Positions 1 to 10,900 of a stretch of 64,000 nucleotides of DNA are shown here, piece by piece. Position 1 is the stretch's first letter. Every line of letters starts with the position of its first letter. Origin of the DNA: Siphonodentalium dalli. Its lineage: Eukaryota > Mollusca > Scaphopoda > Gadilida > Siphonodentaliidae. The stretch covers positions 63,660,819-63,724,818 of the forward strand of contig CP136069.1 of assembly GCA_032622095.1 (NCBI GenBank), given 5' to 3'. A program made the translations under genes and the position numbers. The notes beneath the pieces were generated by a model. That model was not told the origin of the DNA, ran no database searches, and worked only from the letters and a program-made list of their open reading frames with translations.

Positions 1-2031
1 AGGTTAAGGTGAATAGATAAAATCGTCAACCCGTGTCTGTTCACGTGGTATGGGTTTTTACCTAACCTCTACCCCAATAGGGGCCCACCGCTCCTGCTAA
101 ATTCGTCCGAAATCGAATAATCGTCCAGTGCGGCGCAATCGCGAGGCTCCTGTGCGTTTCCGGCGAGAGAAAGTCTACCATGCCCAGAAATTGAGCTCAG
201 GTGGCATTATTGTGAGCAGCTTATATAAGATAATTATGTTTCCCCTCAATAAAAGGCCATTTTGTATATGTAAAGCTGCTCTTGGTCCACAGCATTCAAT
301 AAACCTGAAATTATGTGTATTTTTTCCCAACCTCATCATTTCCAGTGTTTTTTACTATGCCAAATTCGAAAGCATTCTGAGTGGAGCATGTGCCCAATTT
401 TACTACAATCATCAGTTTATTGTCATCTTGGTATTATTTTTAATATTGCCGATCAAAATCATTGTCATGTGGGGATCGTATAAGTTTGTTAAAATAAATT
501 TTATAAAACATCACAAAATGATACGTCGCCTTTGCGATAACAAGCTACACGACGGATGCGCATTCGGCGAAAGTGCATCAGTCCGAAATCGTCACCTCAG
601 TGTGCTTTCATGTTGATTTCGATACTTCACGGTTTCCGTGAAGCTACTTTTTTCTGATATGAAGGGACGTGGCGCCGGGGATATTATCATAGGCGTGTAT
701 TCCACCAAACGGACGTGACAAAAGGGGAGTTTCTAACCCTCCAACAAATTTTTCAATAGCTGGAAAGTTCATGCCTCACACAGCATTTGTTGGAAATATT
801 ACATCACTCATAGGTTGAAATTGTTAACTGGTTGATTTTCCAACAACTAATTTGTAATTAGTGGGGGACATTTGTTGTGTTAGATCAACTCTAGCAAATC
901 ATTTCAATATTTAGTCATAATTTTGGTCTTAAATTGTTATCAATTGGAAATAATTAACATTATAGATAGTGTTAGTTTGATCAGGTTTGTTGGAAATTTC
1001 CAACAGTTGGAAAATTCAAACCCAGTGGTCCCCTATCTGGACGTCGGCCATATTGAATCGGATGTGTTTGGTAAAAATGTGGGGTGTCTTACAACCTACA
1101 CCACTCTTTGTTCGACCTGAATCGGTATCAGGGTCGAGAACTTGCATGGGTTCCCTATTTGAATCCCTTTGGCGGCGGCCATGTTGGATTCGGTTGGGGT
1201 GTGTGTGGAAATAGAGTCTTGCCGTCATCATGCAACACCCTTTATTTGAGTTAAATATTAAAATTTTCAAATAAGGAATAGAAGTCACATTTAAAAAAAA
1301 ATCGTCGTATACGATGAGTAAAAGCTGAAAACGGCAGCCATTTCGTAAAAGCGGCCATTTTGAATATGTCGGCCATTACGATTGGTTTGTCTGAAAAAAA
1401 TCAGTCTTCATAATTGACATTCACTGCATGGCCATTCATTCCAAATATCATGTTTGCATCATAAATTGAACGATTCTGTTACTATTTGACACTTAGCCGC
1501 CGTATATATATTTTGCAATGGTAACATCTATATTTGCCCTGCAAAGAGCCAAATTTGTGCAAAAATATTAAATCAAATGTCATTATTCACGGCTATAACG
1601 CCTATAGTATACTAAATTATCGATGAAATGTGTGCAATTATTATTATTTTTTCTCGTTTTCGAACTGGAGCCATAAAAATGTCGCACTGGAACCACCGTG
1701 TGCTTGTCTTTTAATGTGCCACCTGTAGACGAGTTCAGATATTTCGTGTTTTTGTTTGCATTTTCGTGTCCTTGAGATAAAAACTTAGCAGAAAACTATG
1801 GTTTGCCCATCGCAATGTCCCATTTCTGGTCTAAAAACAAACTTTATCGCCGAAGGTTAAGATAAAATGTCGAAAACAAAGTGATAAACTCCTGATTGTT
1901 CAATCTTGCGTGAGCGCTACAAATCATATTCAATACACACGGATACAGACGGTGATATTGACAAATCACAATTCAATTTTGAAAGAATAGTTTGGATTTT
2001 TAAGAAAATACTTACCAATTTATGTGCCGCT
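1..2031. other. Unassigned AT-rich DNA with scattered short repeats
   Basis: No convincing exon was found. The longest open frame (128-616, 162 aa) has low-complexity hydrophobic composition, no recognisable motif and no splice context, so I do not call it. From about 664 (GGGACGTGG) to 1020 the DNA is rich in TTGGAAA/TTTCCAAC words, which recur near 19.4, 21.7 and 25.1 kb and suggest an old dispersed non-coding repeat. The remainder to 2031 shows nothing I can assign. Confidence 0.4.
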
Positions 2032-3141
2032 ACCAGCGTTACAGGGGGGGGGTAGTAAAACATTTGCAGGAAGGTATGTCGTTTTTTTGCATCTGGCATT
2101 TTCGGGGACCCAGCACCCGAAAACCTGCAAAAAAAAAATAATTACTCCCGCATTTTGACACCCACCCCCCTAATTTCACTAAATTTGGTCTAAAACCACA
2201 TAAAACTCTACTGATATCACTCATATGACCGGGAAATGATCTCATTTAGTTCAAATAAATGTTTAACCTGTTTCAGAAGCTGTTTTAATTGATTTTTATT
2301 TTATTTTTATAAATTGTAAACCTAGGTCATTGTGCAGGATACACACAATTCCATAATTTCTAACTATGTCAACCAGCCCATTATCTTACATATTCCATAC
2401 CACTTTTGTTAGTCTACTAAAACTATATACTGAACTAGCTGAAACAGGCTATATTCAGCGTCAGAGATACCTGTGGCCCCCTTTGTTGGACTTCGCGTAC
2501 ATTTTTTATCCTTGGACAGAGCCTTTATTCAGCGGCAGGCCGTTTGTACGCTTCAAGCACATTTTTATCATTGACATGCATATAAGTCACTGTTATTTTC
2601 TTACCATTGGTAGACACATTAATGTTTAAGACAGTTGCTCGCTCTTTTTCCATGCACACAATGATCCAAGCTTTAGTTACATCGGGACAAGTTTATTTAT
2701 TTCAGTTTTACATTTCTCGAAGCTTCTTTCCGAAGGGTGAAGGGGAAGGAATTTTTTCACACCACCGTCCCATATGTAACATGCCATAGCTTAATACCAT
2801 CTCTGCTGAGGCCCATATGAGGTCCCAGTAACATAAATATGGTGTTTTTGCAGTTATGCATTCTTATAATATGTTTAAACTGCTACAAATGTCAAATATG
2901 GGCACAAAAGGTCTTTAGTAAACAATTTGCGAGAGGTTGTAAAAAACACGTTTTTGCCCCTCGTGCCACACACCCACCCCGGCATACCTTCCTGCAAATT
3001 TCCCCTGACCCCCCCCCCCCCCCCCCCCTGTCGTTACGCTAATTTTTTTTTATAAAATTGCAGAGATGGCAATTTAGCAATTATCGATGCGCACTGGACG
3101 ATTATGCTTTTCGGATGAATTTAGCATAAGCGGTGGACTCC
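81..3141. repeat. Inverted 53-bp pair bounding about 3 kb
   Basis: Bases 81-133 match the reverse complement of 3089-3141 with scattered mismatches; both contain the GCACTGGACGATTAT core and an ACCGCT/AGCGGT end. The pair could be the terminal inverted repeats of a roughly 3.06-kb non-autonomous DNA element. I found no target-site duplication outside it and no transposase inside, so two independent insertions of a short repeat are equally possible. Confidence 0.4.
2032..3043. mobile_element. Non-autonomous element with G/C-tract inverted ends
   Basis: The left end (about 2034-2076: AGCGTTAC, a run of G, then TTTGCAGGAAGGTATG) is repeated inverted at 2979-3041 (CATACCTTCCTGCAAA, a long run of C, then GTTACGCT). 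Unit length is about 1 kb. The homopolymer tract differs in length between the ends (about 9 G against about 20 C), as expected from slippage. No coding potential was seen between the ends and no clear target duplication. Confidence 0.55.
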
Positions 3142-3169
3142 CAGTGCGCCGATTGCCACCACATTTATA

Positions 3170-3625
3170 TATAAACATCGCCATAACATGAGGAGTCTAA
3201 TGGTGTGGTTTAAATGTGCCAAAGTGTTGTCGTTCGAGTCAGGGATGGTGAGGGAGAGGTTCACCAAAATCGATAAAATTATTTTTGTCGCCGATTTCCG
3301 TCAAATTTATATCTAGATCATCGCCATGATACGATGAGTCTAATCGTGTGGTTTAAAGACGCCAAATTGGCGCCGCTCGACTCAACGAGCGACTGTGGGA
3401 GGAGGTCCCATTAATAAAAAGTATTTTTGTCGCCCATTTTCGTCAAATGTATTCTCATCTCAACGATACGATGAATCTTATCAAGTGGTTTAAATAGGCA
3501 TAATTTGTGCCGTTCGAGTCAGGGATGGCGAGGGGCATCAAATACATGCATATGATAATATTTTGTCGTCATTTTCCACCAATATATAGTCCTCTCCTTG
3601 ATACGAGGAATCTAATAACGAACCA
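3170..3625. repeat. Degenerate minisatellite, about 138-bp period
   Basis: Four imperfect units begin near 3178, 3319, 3457 and 3594. Each has the skeleton (A)TCGCCATGATACGATGAGTCTAAT, GTGGTTTAAA, a GTTCGAGTCAGGGATGG block, then TTTTTGTCGNCNATTTTCGTCAAAT. Spacing is 137-141 bp. It is followed by two copies of a 15-bp word (GAACCAAAGGCGGAC) at about 3620-3650. No coding function is apparent. Confidence 0.7.
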
Positions 3626-3724
3626 AAGGCGGACGAACCAAAGGCGGACGCTTTTGGTCGTATATAGACTACATTTCCTTATTATGTCCTTCAACTTTTA
3701 AGTGATTTTAACAGGAAAAATAGT

Positions 3725-4102
3725 GGCCGTGTAGAATCCAGACAAGATGGCGTCCATCATGGCTGCCGTTTTTTGGACTAGGCCCTAAGTCAGTTTGATG
3801 CAAATTATAGCAGGAAAATCTAGTCAAATGTATACCAATGTATATATTTTTGTGAAGCTAAGACATTATGCCACCATTCTAGAGCCACATTGTAGCTCCT
3901 CGTCCAAGATGGTCGCCAAAATGGCCGCTGGAAGTTGAAATACCACGTTTTTTTCACTAATATCTTCCAGATCAGTTTCTGCCGTTTGTAACTGGTTGAT
4001 AAATATGACCTTATTTTTTATATTAACTGATCAACGCAGCAATGACATATGCAATTTTTGGGGTCAACCAGAATAGAACATTTAGTTGTCAGTTGATTAA
4101 CT

Positions 4103-4141
<39 letters not shown>

Positions 4142-5072
4142 CCAAGTGAGTCACAAGTTGCTACCTTTTCGGAAAACACCGAGAATAATGTGATGTTATG
4201 TTATGGGATATATGTAAAAAATCTACTTTTTACCAAATTGGTTGCCATTTTGGAAGCCATCTTTTGAGTAATTTGGTCTATAAACACCGTACTGTGACAC
4301 ATTTAAGATAGATCAAAACAATAAACACGTTTCACACCAATGATACATACATTTTACTTGAAAAAAAATGGTCCAAACCTGAAAAGTTAATTTTTTGCTG
4401 ATATTTATGTCAAGTTTGTGAGAGAAAAATCCAATATTTCTGGTAATGTCAGTGGTGACAATAGTAACATTTAACAATGGTAAATCAAGCATGTTAGTAT
4501 TCAATGTATAGAAGACAGAATAGCCAATGGTATACATCAGCCACAACTTGTAAGCGATTACAGGGCACGCTGAGGCAATATCTACCAATTTCCATATTTA
4601 GTAAAAAATAATTCCAATGAGTTGGAATATTTATGGGGAACGATATGCCTCAATTATATTAGTAGTTCTGCTAAATTCTTGTTGAAATATGACTAGAATC
4701 CCACCTGTGATATTTTGCGAAATTTCATACCGATTACCGAGCTCTGAAAAATCGAATGTTTAAGGGTTCGGAACAGTTCAGGACCCCAATAATTGCACAT
4801 TTTATTGCTCTAATGAACAGTTAATATAAAAAATACAAAATAAAGTCACATTTCTCCACAGCAGAAACTGATCTAGAAGATATTTTCATCTTGCATGGGG
4901 AGTTCCATTCTTACCATATAATGGTGTCATTATGTCTTAGCTTCACAAAAATATATACATTGGTATACATTTGACCAGATTTTCCCTCTATAATTTGCAT
5001 AAAACTGATTTAGGGCCTAGTCTGAACAACGGCGGCCATGATGGACGCAATCTTGACTGGAGTCTACACGGC
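3725..5072. mobile_element. Foldback DNA element, about 1.35 kb
   Basis: Long imperfect inverted arms 3725-3982 and 4861-5072 share GGCCGTGTAGA, the GGCGTCCATCATGG block, ACCAATGTATATATTTTTGTG and CTAGAAGATAT/ATCTTCCAGAT. The interior holds an AT dinucleotide run (about 4106-4140) and no recognisable gene. Arms this long around a short non-coding centre are typical of foldback or MITE-type DNA elements. The superfamily is undetermined because no terminal target duplication was identified. Confidence 0.65.
4106..4140. repeat. (TA)n microsatellite
   Basis: An uninterrupted TA dinucleotide run in the loop region of the 3.7-5.1 kb foldback element. Confidence 0.95.
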
Positions 5073-5174
5073 TTAACACATTGGAAAAATAAGGAACACA
5101 ATAATTGGGGTAAAATTAAATACCGAGGGGTGCAAGGGTACACCTATCAGATCCCGGACTACAACACGTACAAC

Positions 5175-5285
5175 AATAGCCAAGGGTTTGATAAGTGATA
5201 GTGGTATGATACAACAAAACTAATTGAGTGAGTGACTCTATCTTAAAATGAAGTTTTTGGTACAAATCGAAGAAACTGATACCCA
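5175..5285. repeat. Dispersed repeat copy, inverted mate at 26058-26158
   Basis: The block TTGATAAGTGATNGTGGTATGATA ... CTTAAAANGAAGTTTTTGGTACAAATCGAAGAAANTGATACC occurs here and, inverted, at 26058-26158. The 26-kb copy keeps a 62-codon open frame on the minus strand (25964-26152), while this copy has several stops in the equivalent frame. It may be a fragment of a transposon coding region, but the family was not recognised. Confidence 0.6.
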
Positions 5286-5436
5286 TTGAGACGATTAGGA
5301 CATCACGGCTACATGTAGTTAAACTTGCGCCTTGTTTGACGACGTATAGTCGTACCCTAAACATAGTTGTAACTATATCGTGCTAGATTTGTGTAACGTG
5401 AATCTTACGAAACCTCTCTTTTGAATTGTGTTTCAG

Positions 5437-5561
5437 GCAATATCTGACGTATAAAAAATGTGTGGTAGCAGCCTATACAGACAACGGGTGTACATCAGCT
5501 GACTCATCGCAAGCAACAGAGAAATCCAATGTAGAAACGGCATACGCGGCATATTGTGCAG
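5437..5561 (+). CDS. Penultimate coding exon of a Cys-containing extracellular protein gene
   Basis: A clean internal exon: a pyrimidine-rich acceptor ending TTTCAG at 5431-5436, 41 open codons, and donor GCAG/GTATGG at 5561/5562. It enters in phase 2 and leaves in phase 1. The peptide has three cysteines (about residues 7, 16 and 41 of the exon) in a Tyr/Ala/Ser/Thr-rich context, typical of small secreted or surface proteins. The phase 1 exit matches the acceptor at 22025, which supplies a hydrophobic C-terminus; I therefore join the two across a 16.46-kb intron. Upstream exons were not located in 1-5436, and the protein family was not recognised. Splicing is inferred from sequence signals only; a chance exon-like open stretch remains possible. 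Confidence 0.55.
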
Positions 5562-5639
5562 GTATGGTGATCTCAACAGTAAAACATGGGAGACCACTGA
5601 ATTATCTTAATTAGACCGTTCGGTCTTATTAAGACCCTT

Positions 5640-5745
5640 CACGGGGTCGCACATGCCCCGTGAGAACTGGTTCGCATTCAGTTCTGGACACGGTGCGCAT
5701 TCGCTAATGTCACGGCGCGCTCTTGAATTTTCACGAGAAAAGGAC
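5640..5745. repeat. Dispersed repeat fragment (mate at 15420-15522)
   Basis: GTCGCAC(C/A)TGCCCCGTGAGAACTGGTTCGCA and the following AATGTCACGG block are found inverted at 15420-15522. The adjoining part of the 15-kb copy (15500-15575) in turn has an inverted mate at 20322-20393. The three are fragments of one longer interspersed repeat within the proposed intron. Confidence 0.65.
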
Positions 5746-6399
5746 AAGACATTGCAGAAAATGGTAAGCATTGTTATCGTTATCAGGAATACTATATATT
5801 ATGTGTGAGCGTTCGTCGATAGCTGTTGCTATAGATCACAATATGGGCCATTGAGTTGATCAATGTTCGTTGACCAAACTACGAAATATCGAACCGATCA
5901 GTAATATTTGTTGATTATATTCTCAATGTCTGTTTTTAAATGCTATTTTTGCTACAAAAGCTGACTTTCCCAGCTGATTTTCGGTAATATTTCATCGAGA
6001 ATTGTTATGATTGTTCTAATGCGATATGAAAATGTCAGATATTTCAAAGGTAATCGCACCATATATACGTCTATTACTTGCAAGTCAAGCATGCCCCAGT
6101 GCGCATTTACTGATGCTAAGTTTCGCATTATGTAAAATTTGATAGGCCCCAGTGCGCATTTTGAATAGCTTTAGCAGCCACAATAGCGAAACACGCCTTG
6201 GAATCATGCGGAATATTTCAAAATGTGTCTTACCTGAGTAATATATATATTTATTATATATATACTTGCCCATGAATTATAAGGTTTTAGCAGTGAGATA
6301 TAAGTGATATCCCACTAGTGAGTGATATCAGCTTGAAATTTCTGATGTATTGACATTCATTGGGGGCCATAGGCAAGTAACTAAAGTATATAATAAACA
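5746..6399. other. Intronic DNA, no gene; short GTGCGCA words and a TA run
   Basis: Two copies of CCCAGTGCGCATTT occur near 6095 and 6153, and a TA-rich run near 6238-6262. Nothing else was recognised. Confidence 0.5.
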
Positions 6400-6556
6400 G
6401 AATATCCACACATTTTTAGTGGACATGGGTTAAATCTCATTCGTGATGACAAAACATTTGAATTTCCACTCGTGGCTAAGCCATTCGTGGAAATTCAATG
6501 TTTTGTCATCACTCATGAGATATAACCCATATCCACTGAAAAAGTGTGGATATCCT
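6400..6556. mobile_element. Short foldback (MITE-like) palindrome
   Basis: ATATCCACAC at 6402-6411 pairs with GTGTGGATAT at 6544-6553, and the pairing continues inward through GTGGACATGGGTTAAATCTC, TGATGACAAAACATT and GAATTTCCACTCGTGG to a short loop at about 6477. Arms are about 70 bp with few mismatches. Such a sequence can extrude as a hairpin; it is most simply a MITE. Confidence 0.75.
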
Positions 6557-7920
6557 CTATATATTCTGATCAATTGTGGACATATTTGCTCCTAAGCTGA
6601 TACCATGCGCATCATGCATATATATTGTTAGATTAATATACAGTTCAGCCAGGGTGTGCTGTAAGGAAAACACTCAACACGGTGGGGATATTTTTGGGAG
6701 AGTGATTCACGGTGGCCCACTCAACAGGGTGGGCCTTAGTGGAGAGGATTAGCAAGTCGCCATTGTCTAATCAACATGGTGATGGCAGTTTATTCCCACC
6801 TCACTACATATCACCGCGAATCACCGTGAAACACGGTGGATTGCCGACAATCACTGCGAAACCCTTATATTCGCAACCGGAATAACATTGCATTTTCCAC
6901 CATTTACTTTTTATTTGTTTTCATTTAAAAAAAATTGAAAAAGACAACATTAAAATTAGCTGTATGGAAGACTTTATTATACTGTGGTCCGGTTGTGTGC
7001 TTCGCGCACATTTTTATCTTTTAAACTTTTTGACATGTTGACTTGAGAGAAAAAACAACCATATTGTTTTCAGTTTCAACTTCTTGCTCAATTTAAAGGC
7101 ACTTGTTGGTTTGAAAGTCAAAATTATGATCGATTTTGATACATCGCGGATCATGGATCAGCATATGCCGATAAGTACGCTAAAATTGTTATACACGAAC
7201 GGCCACTTTCTGGTTGTATTAATTATTGTGATCGAAGAACGTTTGGGTCCCGAACGTCCTTCGGCATACAGATAATTCCCAGTTAGTCTAGTCATTACAT
7301 TGTACAAATAAAGAGCGTTTAATTCACTAATCTGCGAAAACTGAGGACAGCTCGTAAATATCTCTGACATTATCAAATACATGTTTTGTTCAGAGCAGGT
7401 GCAACCAAATCTATCGCGTATTTATCAATATATCATTGTAATAATATCATTTTCAAACTTTAGTAAAACTAACACCGTTATATCACCCACCAGGTTGATA
7501 CCATTCCAATTTTGGTTTAATTATCTTTATTTGCATCCAATTTTCCCGGGATATATGTGCATGTACATAGATTATCGGTATCAATTAAAGTCATTCGTGT
7601 GCGGAAATATGCAGCTATATACTTGTTGTATAAGCTTTGTTAATGTTTTAACCTTTTTATCTGTATGTATATGCACATTTATATATCGCATGTCTGTGTC
7701 TAATGTGGATGTTGTGTGGTTTCGGGTTACTCGCTCACCATCATTACGTCATTATGTCTACACAAAGAGGGCACACGAGAAAACTATAGATATCGCAAGA
7801 AACGTGGTCAAAAAAATTAGGGTATGCATTTTTGTTGCCAGCAACATGATACATACAGTTTTCAGAAAAGACAACACATGAACCACAACGTGTACCTAGA
7901 AATTGTGTATGGCAATGAAG
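6557..7920. other. Intronic DNA with CACGGTG-rich stretch; no gene
   Basis: From 6680 to 6860 the words CACGGTGG and TCACCGCGAATCACCGTGAAACA recur in both orientations, suggesting a decayed palindromic repeat. An open frame of 166 codons at 7381-7881 is low in complexity, has no domain and lies in intron-like AT-rich DNA, so it is not called. The last 40 bases are a degenerate lead-in to the satellite. Confidence 0.4.
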
Positions 7921-10900
7921 GAGCGACTTGATATTTTTAAAGGCATCCATTGAATGATACATGCTGCATGGCAATATGGCTTTTAATTCTGAGAAAATAT
8001 TGTTGCTTTGTAGCCCCGAAACGTGGTTACAGTGGAAACAAACCAGCGACTTGATGTTTTAAAAGGCATATATTCAATGGTACATGCAACATGGCTATAT
8101 GGAATTCAGTTCAAAGAAAACATTGTTAAAAATTGCTTTGTAGCCCTGAAACGTGGTTACAGTGGCAACTAACGAGCGACTTGATTTTTCCAAGGGCATC
8201 TTTTCAGTGATACATGCAACATGGCTATATGGAATTCAGATCTGAGAAAACATTGTTAAAATTGCTTTGTAGCCCTGAAACATGGTTACAGTGGCAACAA
8301 ACGAGCGACTTGATTTTTTAAAAGGCGTCTTTTCAATGATACATGCTACATGGCTATATGGAATTCAGTTCTGAGAAAACATTGTTAAAAATTGCTTTGT
8401 AGCTCTGAAACGTGGTTACAGTGGCAACAAACGAGCGACTTGATTTATTAAAAGGCGTCTTTTCAATGATACATGCTACATGGCTATATGGAATTCAGTT
8501 CTGAGAAAACATTGTTAAAAATTTGTAGCTCTGAAACGTGGTTACAAGGGCAACAAACGAGCGACTTGATTTATTAAAAGGCATCTTTTCAATGATACAT
8601 GCTACATGGCTATATGGAATTCAGTTCCAAGAAAACATTGTTAAAAATTGCTTTGTAGCTCTGAAACGTGGTTACAGTGGCAACAAACGAGCGACTTGAT
8701 TTTTAAAAAGGCATCTTTTCAATGATACATGCAACATGGCTATATGGAATTCAGTTCTGGGAAAACATTGTTAGAAATGTGTAGCTCTGAAACGTGGTTA
8801 CAAGGGCAACAAACGAGCGACTTGATTTATTAAAAGGCATCTTTTCAATGATACATGCTACATGGCTATATGGAATTCAGTTCCAAGAAAACATTGTTAA
8901 AAATTGCTTTGTAGCTCTGAAACGTGGTTACAGTGGCAACAAACGAGCGACTTGATTTTTAAAAAGGCATCTATTGAATTATACATGCTACATGGCTATA
9001 TGTAATTCAGTTCTGAGAAAACATTGCTAAAAATTGCTTTGTAGCTCTGAAACGTGGTTACAGTGGCAATAAATGAGCGACTTGATTTTTTAAAAGGCAT
9101 CTTTTCAATGATACATGCTACATGGCTATATGGAATTCAGTTCTGAGAAAACATTGCTAAAAATTGCTTTGTAGCTCTGAAACGTGGTTACAGTGGCAAC
9201 AAATGAGCGACTTGATTTTTTAAAAGGCATCTTTTCAATGATACATGCTACATGGCTATATGGAATTCAGTTCTGAGAAAACATTGTTAAAATTGCTTTG
9301 TAGCTCTGAAACGTGGTTACAGTGGCAACAAACGAGCGACTTGATATACTAAAAGGCATCTTTTCAATGATACATGCTACATGGCTATATGGAATTCAGT
9401 TCCAAGAAAACATTGTTAAAAAATTGTTTGTAGTTCTGAAACGTGGTTACAGTGGCAACAAACGAGCGACTTGATTTTTTAAAAGGCATCTTTTCAATGA
9501 TACATGCTACATGGCTATGTGGAATTCAGTTCTGAGAAAACATTGTTAAAATTGCTTTGTAGCTCTGAAACGTGGTTACAGTGGCAACAAACGAGCGACT
9601 TGATTTATTAAAAGGCATCTTTTCAATGATACATGCTACATGGCTATATGGAATTCAGTTCCAAGAAAACATTGTTTAAAAAACATTTGTAGCTCTGAAA
9701 CGTGGTTACAGTGGCAACAAACGAGCGACTTGATTTTTTTAAAAGGCATCTTTTCAATGATACATGCTACATGGCTATATGGAATTCAGTTCTGAGAAAA
9801 CATTGTTAAAAATTGCTTTGTAGCTCTGAAACGTGGTTACAGTGGCAACAAACGAGCGACTTGATTTTAAAAAAGGCATCTTTTCAATGATACATGCAAC
9901 ATGGCTATATGGAATTCAGTTCTGAGAAAACATTGTTAGAAATGTTTAGCTCTGAAAGTGTTTCCAGTGGCAACAAACGAGCGACTTCTTTTTTTTAAAG
10001 GCATCTTTTCAATGATACATGCTACATGGCTATATGGAATTCAGTTCCAAGAAAACATTGTTAAAATTGCTTTGTAGCTCTGAAACGTGGTTACAGTGGC
10101 AACAAACGAGCGACTTGATATATTAAAAGGCATCTTTTCAATGATACATGCTACATGGCTATATGGAATTCAGTTCCAAGAAAACATTGTTAAAAAAAAA
10201 TTTGTAGCTCTGAAACGTGGTTACAGTGGCAACAAACGAGCGACTTGAATTTTTAAAAGGCATCTTTTCAATGATACATGCTACATGGCTATATGGAATT
10301 CAGTTCTGAGAAAACATTGTTAAAAATTGCTTTGTAGCTCTGAAACGTGGTTACAGTGGCAACAAACGAGCGACTTGATTTTAAAAAAGGCATCTTTTCA
10401 ATGATACATGCAACATGGCTATATGGAATTCAGTTCTGAGAAAACATTGTTAGAAATGTGTAGCTCTGAAACGTGGTTACAGTGGCAACAAACGAGCGAC
10501 TTGATTTTTAAAAAGGCATCTATTGAATTATACATGCTACATTGCTATATGGAATTCAGTTCTGAGAAAACATTGCTAAAAATTGCTTTGTAGCTCTGAA
10601 ACGTGGTTACAGTGGAAACAAACGAGCGACTTGATTTATTAAAAGGCATCTTTTCAATGATACATGCTACATGGCTATATGGAATTCAGTTCCAAGAAAA
10701 CATTGTTAAAAAATTGTTTGTAGCTCTGAAACGAGGTTACAGTGGCAACAAACGAGCGACTTGATTTTTTAAAAGGCATCTTTTCAATGATACATGCTAC
10801 ATGGCTATATGGAATTCAGTTCTGAGAAAACATTGTTAAAATTGCTTTGTAGCTCTGAAACGTGGTTACAGTGGCAACAAACGAGCGACTTGATTTATTA

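Noticed and set aside
128-616. 162-codon open frame
   Set aside because: Hydrophobic low-complexity sequence in AT-rich DNA, no motif, no splice or start context.
7381-7881. 166-codon open frame upstream of the satellite
   Set aside because: Composition of random AT-rich translation (Ile, Phe, Tyr, Ser), no domain, inside the proposed intron.
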